From CAZOJJ01 sp964580105 (lineage in GTDB: Bacteria > Bacteroidota > Rhodothermia > Rhodothermales > Rubricoccaceae), in NCBI GenBank assembly GCA_964580105.1, contig CAZOJJ010000040.1:1-28859 (forward strand): a DNA stretch of 28,859 nucleotides. Direction: 5' to 3'. Below the pieces are notes generated by a model. That model had not been told where the DNA came from. It saw only the letters and a list, made by a program, of their open reading frames with translations, and made no database searches. Each line of letters starts with the position of its first letter. Within the stretch, counting starts at the first letter, position 1. The translations under genes and the position numbers were made by a program. Shown here piece by piece: positions 23,940 through 28,859 of this stretch.

Positions 23940-24578
23940 ATGACCATGCGACTCCCCCTCCTCGCGGCGCTCGTCGCCTTCGTCGTCCTCGGTGCCTGCA
24001 CCTCCGAGGCGCAGGCCCCCGCCCACGGCGAGCACGGCGCCATGATGCATGGCGAGGACCACGACATGGGCGCCCACCACGCAGGCGTCCCGATGGACAT
24101 GCCCGCCCGCGCCACCGACGAGGCGCGCGTGAGCCCCAACGCCCTCCTCGGCCAGACCATCGGCACCACCAACGTGTTCATCAGCTACGGCCGCCCGTCC
24201 GTTCGCGACCGCGTCGTCTTCGGCGAACTCGTGCCCTACGGCGAGGTCTGGCGCACCGGCGCCAACGAGGCCACCGTCATCCACGTCGCCGGCGACGTGA
24301 CCGTCGAGGGGCAGCGCCTCCCGGCCGGGACCTACGGCCTCTTCACCATCCCCGGCGAGGAGACGTGGACCGTCATCTTCAACGGCGGCTCCGAGCAGTG
24401 GGGCTCGTTCAACTACGACGAGTCCCAGGACGTGCTCCGCGTCGAAGTTGCGCCCGAGGCCGGCGCGAAGACCGAACTGATGACGTTCGGGTTCGAGAAC
24501 GTGACCGAGACCTCGGCCGACCTCGTGCTCTCGTGGGACGAGGTGCGCGTGCCCGTCACCATCGAGGTCGGCTCGTAA
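23940..24578 (+). CDS. DUF2911 lipoprotein with His/Met-rich N-terminal segment
   Basis: This 212-residue protein has a lipoprotein leader ending VVLGAC (Cys20). Residues 29-54 are a His/Met-rich linker with six His and five Met (for example HGEHGAMMHGEDHDM), a composition often used for copper binding. From residue 64 it matches DUF2911: SPNALLGQTIGTTNVFISYGRPSV, FGELVPYGEVWRTGANEAT, LPAGTYGLFTIPGEETW. The domain is common in Bacteroidota, is probably a beta-sandwich, and has no known activity. The start may be ATG 23940 or ATG 23946, which differ by two residues. It stands after a long intergenic region and is followed by a strong hairpin. Confidence 0.93.
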   Translation: MTMRLPLLAALVAFVVLGACTSEAQAPAHGEHGAMMHGEDHDMGAHHAGVPMDMPARATDEARVSPNALLGQTIGTTNVFISYGRPSVRDRVVFGELVPYGEVWRTGANEATVIHVAGDVTVEGQRLPAGTYGLFTIPGEETWTVIFNGGSEQWGSFNYDESQDVLRVEVAPEAGAKTELMTFGFENVTETSADLVLSWDEVRVPVTIEVGS

Positions 24579-24602
24579 ACCCGCGCCCGTCTTCCCTCAT
24601 CG

Positions 24603-24631
24603 GCCGCCCCTCCTCGCTGGGGAGGGGCGGC
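24603..24631 (+). terminator. 11-bp stem hairpin after the DUF2911 gene
   Basis: GCCGCCCCTCC (24603-24613) and GGAGGGGCGGC (24621-24631) are perfect inverted arms around a 7-nt loop. They start 25 bp after the stop codon. No T tract follows, so termination is inferred from stem strength and position. It lies 20 bp before the aminotransferase GTG and could instead affect that gene's translation. Confidence 0.5.
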
Positions 24632-24650
24632 GCCGCTCGCCCGTCCGCCC

Positions 24651-25553
24651 GTGCTCCAGCAGTTCGACGAACGCAACCGCGACCTCCTCGTCAACATCGA
24701 CGGCCGCCTCCTCCACCGCGACGAGGCCGGCGTCTCGCCGTTCGACTCCATCGTCCAGGGCGGCGACGGCGTCTGGGAGGGGCTCCGCCTCTACGACGGC
24801 CGCATCTTTCGCCTCGACGCCCACCTCGACCGGCTCGTCGGCTCGGCGAAGGCGCTGGCCTTCGCGGCGATCCCCTCGAAAGAGGCCATCAAGGAAGAGA
24901 TTCGCCGGACGCTCGAGGCCAACGGCATGCGCGACGGCGTCCACATCCGCCTCACGCTCACGCGCGGGAAGAAGATCACCAGCGGGATGGACCCGCGCCT
25001 GAACCAGTCCGGCCCCACGCTCATCGTGCTGGCCGAGTGGAAGGCGCCCGTCTACGACAAGACCGGGATCACGCTCGTCACCTCGTCCATCCGCCGCTTC
25101 CCGCCCGACTGCCTCGACCCCAAGATCCACCACAACAACCTCCTCCAGTCCATCCTCGCCAACGTCGAGGCGAACGTGGCCGGCGCCGACGCGGCGCTGA
25201 TGCTCGACCGCGAGGGGTTCATCGCGGAGTGCAACGGGACGCACGTCTTCCTCGTGGATCGCGGCGTCGTGCTGACGAGCCACACCGACGCCTGCCCGGA
25301 GGGCATCACGCGGCAGACCGTCCTCGACCTGTGCGAGCGCGAGGGCATCCCGCACCGCGTCGCGCGCCTCTCGACGACCGACGCCTACCGCGCCGACGAG
25401 ATGTTCTGCACGGGCACGATGGGCGAGCTGGCGGGCGTCGTCCGGCTCGACGGCCGGACCATCGGCGCGGGCGCCGTCGGGCCGATGACGCGGCGGCTCT
25501 CGGACCTCTACGCCCACGAGACGGCCACGGCCGGCGAACGCATCGTGGACTGA
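24651..25553 (+). CDS. Class IV PLP aminotransferase (branched-chain or D-amino-acid type)
   Basis: This 300-residue fold-type IV transaminase transfers amino groups with pyridoxal phosphate. The lysine that binds the cofactor is in DPKIHHNNLLQSI. FIAECNGTHVFLV, the phosphate-binding ITRQTVLDLC and the FCTGTMGELAGV segment are typical. The N-terminus (NIDGRLLHRDEAGVSPFDSIVQGGDGVWEGLRLY) matches class IV members. The motifs do not separate IlvE from D-alanine or aminodeoxychorismate-lyase types, so no symbol is given. The GTG at 24651 is chosen because sequence before it is a hairpin and non-coding. No amino-acid biosynthesis genes are adjacent. Confidence 0.93.
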   Translation: MLQQFDERNRDLLVNIDGRLLHRDEAGVSPFDSIVQGGDGVWEGLRLYDGRIFRLDAHLDRLVGSAKALAFAAIPSKEAIKEEIRRTLEANGMRDGVHIRLTLTRGKKITSGMDPRLNQSGPTLIVLAEWKAPVYDKTGITLVTSSIRRFPPDCLDPKIHHNNLLQSILANVEANVAGADAALMLDREGFIAECNGTHVFLVDRGVVLTSHTDACPEGITRQTVLDLCEREGIPHRVARLSTTDAYRADEMFCTGTMGELAGVVRLDGRTIGAGAVGPMTRRLSDLYAHETATAGERIVD

Positions 25554-25729
25554 CGGCCGGCCGCGCCGCCCCGACCCGTCGAGGTCGGCCCCCGCGCGCC
25601 GTCTCCCGTCTTCTGGCCGCTGTCTTCCGTTCTCCGAACTTTGCGGCCCCTCCTGATTTCCCGGGGCGGGCTGAACGGCCGGGAGGGGCGCCGGTAGAAC
25701 CGGGGCTGTCCATCCACGCCCGTCCCGCC

Positions 25730-26758
25730 ATGGCCGTCCGCCTCAAGCCTCTCGAAGACCAGACCGTCGTCCTCACCGGTGCCTCCAGCGGCATCGGCCT
25801 CGCCACCGCCCTGGAAGCCGCCCGGCGCGGCGCCCGCCTCGTGCTCGTCGCGCGGGACCCCGAGAGCCTCGCCTCCGCCGTCAGCCGGTGCGAGGCCGAG
25901 GGCGCCGAGGTGGCCCACGTCGTCGCCGACGTGGCCGATCACGCCACGATGGAGCTCGTCGCGCAGACGGCCGTGGAGCGCTTCGGCGGGTTCGACACGT
26001 GGGTCAACAACGCGGGCGTCTCGGTCTACGGCGAGCTGAAGGACGTGCCGCTGGAGGACGCGCGGGGCGTGTTCGAGACGAACTACTGGGGCGTCGTCCA
26101 CGGCAGCCTCGTCGCGGCCGAGCACTTCCGGGGCCGCCGCGAGGCGGGCGACGGGTTCGGCGGCGCGATCATCAACCTCGGCAGCGTCGTCTCCGATCGG
26201 GCCATCCCGCTCCAGGGCCACTACAACGCCTCCAAGCACGCCATCAAGGGGTTCACCGACACGCTGCGGATGGAGCTGGAGAAGGAGGGGCTGCCCGTCT
26301 CCGTCACGCTCATCAAGCCGTCGGCCGTCAACACGCCGTACCCCGAGCACGCCGGGAACTACATGGACGAGGAGGCGCAGCTGCCCCCGCCCACCTACGA
26401 GCCCGAGGTCGTCGCCCGCGCCATCCTCGACGCCGCCGAGCGCCCCACGCGCGACCTCACCGTGGGCGGGAAGGACGGGGTGATGGCCGTCCTCGGCGGC
26501 CTCTTCCCGCGCCTGACCGACCGGCTCATGGAGGCGTCGATGTTCGATCAGCAGAAGCGGGGCGTCCCGTTCCGGGGGGATCGCCACGGCACCATCGACG
26601 AGCCCGTGCCGGGCGACGGCCACCACGTCCACGGCGAGGCGCCGGGGCGCACGATGCAGTCGAGCCTCTACACGCAGGCGCAGAAGCACCCGTTCGTGGC
26701 GGCGGGCGTCGCGCTGGCGGCGGGGGCCACCGTGGCCGCCCTCGCGGCGCGGAACTAG
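25730..26758 (+). CDS. SDR family oxidoreductase with C-terminal membrane segment
   Basis: This is a short-chain dehydrogenase/reductase. The NAD(P)-binding TGASSGIG is at residues 16-23, NNAG follows at about 91-94, a catalytic Ser is in NLGSVVS, and YxxxK is present as Tyr165...Lys169 in HYNASKHAI. At 342 residues it exceeds the 250-residue core. The extra C-terminal part has a His/Gly-rich linker and ends with a hydrophobic helix (FVAAGVALAAGATVAALAA), probably a membrane tail. The substrate cannot be deduced. The ATG at 25730 opens the domain. The 176 bp upstream carry no further gene; GAACTTTG at 25636-25643 is a weak -7-like candidate. Confidence 0.93.
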   Translation: MAVRLKPLEDQTVVLTGASSGIGLATALEAARRGARLVLVARDPESLASAVSRCEAEGAEVAHVVADVADHATMELVAQTAVERFGGFDTWVNNAGVSVYGELKDVPLEDARGVFETNYWGVVHGSLVAAEHFRGRREAGDGFGGAIINLGSVVSDRAIPLQGHYNASKHAIKGFTDTLRMELEKEGLPVSVTLIKPSAVNTPYPEHAGNYMDEEAQLPPPTYEPEVVARAILDAAERPTRDLTVGGKDGVMAVLGGLFPRLTDRLMEASMFDQQKRGVPFRGDRHGTIDEPVPGDGHHVHGEAPGRTMQSSLYTQAQKHPFVAAGVALAAGATVAALAARN

Positions 26759-26842
26759 GCCCGCCTCGGCGAAGACATGGCCGGACCGCCGAGCGGCCAC
26801 GCCGGCAGGCGCCTCGCTTCCTCCATCCATTGCGTTCGTCTC

Positions 26843-27013
26843 ATGGCCCTCCCTCCCGACAAGAGCTCGTTGCAGCCCTGGCAGCGCATCGCCGCCATCG
26901 TCTTCATCGTGTGCCTCCTCGTGGTGCCGCTCTACTGCGCCTTCATCCGGGGCGAAGGCGAGGCCCCGCCCAACCCGCCCACCGAGGAGGCCGAACCCGC
27001 GCCGGCGGAGTGA
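26843..27013 (+). CDS. Small single-pass membrane protein
   Basis: This 56-residue protein has a hydrophilic start, one membrane helix (residues about 16-34, IAAIVFIVCLLVVPLYCAF), and an acidic Pro/Glu-rich tail. The ATG at 26843 is preferred over an earlier in-frame ATG at 26777, because the intervening residues have odd composition and 26843 gives a compact membrane protein. I do not recognise a family. It follows the SDR gene by 84 bp and is followed by two strong hairpins. Confidence 0.65.
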   Translation: MALPPDKSSLQPWQRIAAIVFIVCLLVVPLYCAFIRGEGEAPPNPPTEEAEPAPAE

Positions 27014-27033
27014 GGGCCGTCGCCTGACGGCCC
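27014..27033 (+). terminator. 8-bp stem, 4-nt loop hairpin directly after the stop
   Basis: GGGCCGTC (27014-27021) and GACGGCCC (27026-27033) pair perfectly around GCCT, starting at the base after the stop codon of the small membrane protein. There is no T tract. Confidence 0.6.
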
Positions 27034-27042
27034 GAACGCAAC

Positions 27043-27076
27043 GCGCCCGCCTCGGTGCCGAAACCGAGGCGGGCGC
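27043..27076. terminator. 14-bp perfect stem, likely bidirectional terminator
   Basis: GCGCCCGCCTCGGT (27043-27056) and ACCGAGGCGGGCGC (27063-27076) pair perfectly around a 6-nt loop. The hairpin lies between the convergent small membrane protein gene and rpsU, 34 bp after the rpsU stop codon, so it can serve both strands. Confidence 0.75.
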
Positions 27077-27110
27077 AGACACTCGGGCAGCGATGCTGCC
27101 GGGAGGCGGC

Positions 27111-27305
27111 CTAGTAGCGGCGGGCGTTCCGGCGCGCGTTGCGGGCGGCCTTCTCGCGGGCGAGGCGGCGCTCTTCGCTCGGCGGGGTGAACGCCATGTT
27201 GTCGCGGTAGATGCGGAGCACGCGGCTCCGGTTCACCGCGCGCTTGAACCGGCGCAGCGCGCGGTCGATGGACTCTTTATCGCGAACTTTGATACCGACG
27301 GCCAA
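27111..27305 (-). CDS. rpsU: 30S ribosomal protein bS21, TTG start
   Basis: This 64-residue basic protein of the small subunit sits near the 3' end of 16S rRNA and the anti-Shine-Dalgarno sequence. MAVGIKVRDKESIDRALRRFKRAVNRS is the family signature, and the C-terminus is Arg/Ala-rich (REKAARNARRNARRY). The start codon is TTG (27305-27303), preceded at 5 nt by a 7-base AGGAGGT. In Bacteroidota, bS21 helps to hide the anti-Shine-Dalgarno, and rpsU is a known exception with a strong Shine-Dalgarno, consistent with autogenous control. A good promoter lies about 60 bp upstream. The gene converges on a 14-bp terminator stem. Confidence 0.97.
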   Translation of the reverse strand: MAVGIKVRDKESIDRALRRFKRAVNRSRVLRIYRDNMAFTPPSEERRLAREKAARNARRNARRY

Positions 27306-27317
27306 GGCAGACCTCCT
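27303..27317 (-). promoter_or_regulatory. Extended Shine-Dalgarno with TTG start of rpsU
   Basis: On the minus strand AGGAGGT (27317-27311) is followed by CTGCC and the TTG start codon. A perfect long Shine-Dalgarno next to a weak start codon fits a start used mainly when the anti-Shine-Dalgarno is exposed, that is, when bS21 is short. Confidence 0.75.
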
Positions 27318-27363
27318 GATGGGGAAACGGGCGGGGTAGGGCGAGGAGCCGCGAGTGCAGCCC

Positions 27364-27396
27364 CAAAAGCTACGGCGCGGCGCCGGGCGCCTTCAA
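27364..27396 (-). promoter_or_regulatory. Candidate rpsU promoter (TTG-N21-TAGCTTTTG)
   Basis: On the minus strand TTG (27396-27394) is followed after 21 nt by TAGCTTTTG (27372-27364), close to the Bacteroidota -33/-7 consensus. The predicted leader is about 50 nt. The spacing is identical to that of the tRNA-Gln promoter. Confidence 0.6.
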
Positions 27397-27552
27397 GCGA
27401 AGAGCGCAGCGAAGGCCAGTGAAAACCGAACGAAGCGGCGGGAGTTCCGGGAATCGGGCCATCCGGCGATTGAGCCGTCGGTCCATCGGTTCGATCTTGG
27501 CCGCCTACCGACCTCGTCGGTCCTCCGATTGTCAACTCGCCCGGTTGCACCC

Positions 27553-28152
27553 TTGCCCGATCCCTTCACCCTCCTCCTCGCCACGCGCAACCCCGGCAAG
27601 GTGGACGAGCTGGCCGCCCGGCTGGCCGATCTCCCCGTCCGCCTCGTCTCTGCCGCCGAGGTGCCCGGCGCGCCCGAGGTGGACGAGGACGCCCCGACCC
27701 TCCGGGGCAACGCGGAGAAAAAGGCGCGCGCCCTCTTCGCGCTCACCGGCACGCCCGCCCTCGCCGACGACACCGGCCTGGAGGTGGATGCCCTCGGCGG
27801 CGCGCCGGGCGTCCACTCCGCCCGCTACGCCGGGCCCGAGGCCGACGACGTTGCCAACCGCGCCCGGCTGCTCGCGGCGATGACGGGTGTGCGCGACCGC
27901 ACCGCGCGCTTCCGCACCGTCCTCGCCTTCGCCGACGCCGACGGCGTGCAGTGCTTCGACGGCGTCTGCGAGGGCGTCGTCACGACGGAAGAGATCGGCG
28001 AGGGCGGCTTCGGCTACGACGCCCTCTTCCGTCCGCTCGACGGCGACGGCCGCACGTTCGCGCAGATGGACGCGGCCGAGAAGAACCGGATCTCCCATCG
28101 AGGGCGCGCGCTCGACCGCTTCGCCGCGTTCCTCCACCGGCGGCTGAGCTGA
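27553..28152 (+). CDS. rdgB: Non-canonical purine NTP pyrophosphatase (RdgB/HAM1)
   Basis: RdgB hydrolyses dITP, ITP and XTP to monophosphates and keeps deaminated purines out of nucleic acids. The family signature is clear: LLATRNPGKVDEL near the N-terminus, LADDTGLEVDALGGAPGVHSARYAG with the metal-binding acidic residues, GFGYDALF, and a C-terminal KNRISHRGRAL. At 199 residues it is normal. There is no in-frame ATG near the domain; the TTG at 27553 starts MPDPFTLLLATRN and is the best choice, with another TTG at 27529 as the alternative. The TGA overlaps the dtd ATG by one base (TGATG), so the two are coupled. Confidence 0.95.
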   Translation: MPDPFTLLLATRNPGKVDELAARLADLPVRLVSAAEVPGAPEVDEDAPTLRGNAEKKARALFALTGTPALADDTGLEVDALGGAPGVHSARYAGPEADDVANRARLLAAMTGVRDRTARFRTVLAFADADGVQCFDGVCEGVVTTEEIGEGGFGYDALFRPLDGDGRTFAQMDAAEKNRISHRGRALDRFAAFLHRRLS

Positions 28153-28604
28153 TGGTGGCGCTCGTCCAACGCGTCCGCGAAGCCCGCGTCGAAGTCGAGG
28201 GGCGCGTCGTCGGAGCCATCGGGCCGGGGCTGCTCGTCCTCCTCGGCGTCCGCCAGGGCGACACCGAGGCCGAGGCCGACTGGCTCGCGGCCAAGCTCGC
28301 CCGCCTCCGCGTCTTCCCCGACGACGAGGGCCGCATGAACCGCTCGCTGCTCGGCACCGGCGGCGAGGCGCTCGTCGTCTCCCAGTTCACACTCTACGGC
28401 GACGCCCGCAAGGGCAACCGCCCGTCGTTCATCATGGCCGCGCCACCGGAGGAGGCGGATCGGCTGTATCGCCATTTCGCGGACCGGCTCGCGGCTGAGC
28501 TGGGGCGCCCTGTGCCCACAGGCGTCTTCGGGGCGCACATGGACGTGCACCTCGTCAACGACGGCCCCGTGACGCTGTGGGTCGAGCGCAACGCGGAGGG
28601 GTAG
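28152..28604 (+). CDS. dtd: D-aminoacyl-tRNA deacylase
   Basis: Dtd removes D-amino acids (and Gly from tRNA-Ala) wrongly loaded on tRNA. The 150-residue length is exact for the family. Diagnostic motifs are VVSQFTLYGDARKGNRPSF, with the SQFTL active-site element, and the C-terminal TGVFGAHMDVHLVNDGPVT, which contains the cross-subunit motif NxGPxT in the form NDGPVT. The ATG overlaps the rdgB stop by one base. The pair forms a small quality-control operon covering the nucleotide pool and tRNA charging. Confidence 0.97.
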   Translation: MVALVQRVREARVEVEGRVVGAIGPGLLVLLGVRQGDTEAEADWLAAKLARLRVFPDDEGRMNRSLLGTGGEALVVSQFTLYGDARKGNRPSFIMAAPPEEADRLYRHFADRLAAELGRPVPTGVFGAHMDVHLVNDGPVTLWVERNAEG

Positions 28605-28611
28605 GGGCCGG

Positions 28612-28859
28612 CTACCGCACGACCGTCACCCTGCGCACGACCTGTCCCGCCTCCGAGGCCACGGCGACGACGTACACGCCCGGTGCGAGCGGGGGGTCTC
28701 CAGTGCGAACCGGTGCGCGCCCACCCCCAGCGGCCCCTCGTGTAGCACGGCCACGCGCCGACCGAGCGCGTCGTACGCCTCCACGCGCACGCGCTGCGCC
28801 TCCGGCACGGACACCGTCACATGCACCCGACCTCGGGCCGGGTTCGGCGCTGCAGTGAG
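28612..28859 (-). CDS. C-terminal end of a T9SS-secreted protein (partial, apparent frameshift)
   Basis: The gene enters from the right edge, so only the C-terminal 80 or so residues are seen. They form a type A sorting domain of the type IX secretion system: PNPARGRVHVTVSVPEAQ, then VEAYDALGRRVAVL, then GAHRFAL. Read in a single frame the match breaks at a run of six G (28691-28696 on the plus strand). With one base added there, the other frame continues LAPGVYVVAVASEAG and ends VRRVTVVR-stop at 28614-28612, completing the domain. This is either a sequencing indel or a real frameshift. The domain directs export across the outer membrane and is then removed. The function of the upstream part is unknown. 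Confidence 0.8.
   Translation of the reverse strand, partial: HCSAEPGPRSGACDGVRAGGAARARGGVRRARSARGRATRGAAGGGRAPVRTGDPPLAPGVYVVAVASEAGQVVRRVTVVR

Noticed and set aside
24365..25729. Plus-strand frame extending the SDR gene upstream
   Set aside because: It overlaps the DUF2911 and aminotransferase genes out of frame and is Arg/Pro-rich; the SDR domain starts at 25730.

Overview
The window is very GC-rich (about 70 % by eye), almost fully coding, and bacterial. Several signs place it in the Bacteroidota/Rhodothermota line, most likely Rhodothermales. These are a type IX secretion sorting domain at the right edge, the LptE gene directly behind a sigma-54 activator, DUF4286 and DUF2911 proteins, a small bS21 gene with an extended Shine-Dalgarno, and promoters of the TTG / TAnnTTTG type. 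The genus cannot be fixed from the sequence.

Layout. 15-86: tRNA-Gln (minus). 148-972: PlsC-type acyltransferase (minus). 1042-4882 (plus): an unknown protein, a class II Fic AMP-transferase, then ribD and ribE. 4913-12341 (minus): a secreted unknown protein, anmK (muropeptide recycling) behind a TPR protein, a processive GT2 glycosyltransferase, lptE behind a sigma-54 activator, and DUF4286. 12391-13443 (plus): a Tat-exported glycosylasparaginase-like hydrolase. 13535-15031 (minus): miaB. 15215-15442: a small acidic protein. 15672-17160 (minus): queC-queE (7-deazaguanine synthesis). 17283-23170 (plus): an SdiA-regulated-type lipoprotein, a large Omp85 protein with an N-terminal phosphoesterase-like domain, a Pycsar-effector-like (DUF5706) membrane protein and a SixA phosphatase. 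23171-23939: long repeat-bearing intergenic stretch. 23940-27013 (plus): DUF2911 lipoprotein, class IV aminotransferase, SDR, small membrane protein. 27111-27305 (minus): rpsU. 27553-28604 (plus): rdgB-dtd. 28612-28859 (minus): the C-terminal end of a T9SS cargo protein, with an apparent one-base frameshift.

Most genes are housekeeping: riboflavin, queuosine, tRNA thiomethylation, nucleotide-pool cleaning, D-aminoacyl-tRNA editing, LPS assembly and cell-wall recycling. No mobile element or complete defence operon is visible.

The strongest overall pattern is short tandem repeats (8, 11, 12, 15, 16 and 21 bp) placed at gene boundaries, inside signal-peptide hydrophobic cores, and inside low-complexity linkers. 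All three 100-N assembly gaps fall on or against such repeats. The other notable points are a QueC that has lost all four zinc cysteines, an Omp85 protein whose phosphoesterase domain has lost metal ligands, a stand-alone Pycsar-effector-like protein, and a palindrome that supplies a promoter element to both strands at once.
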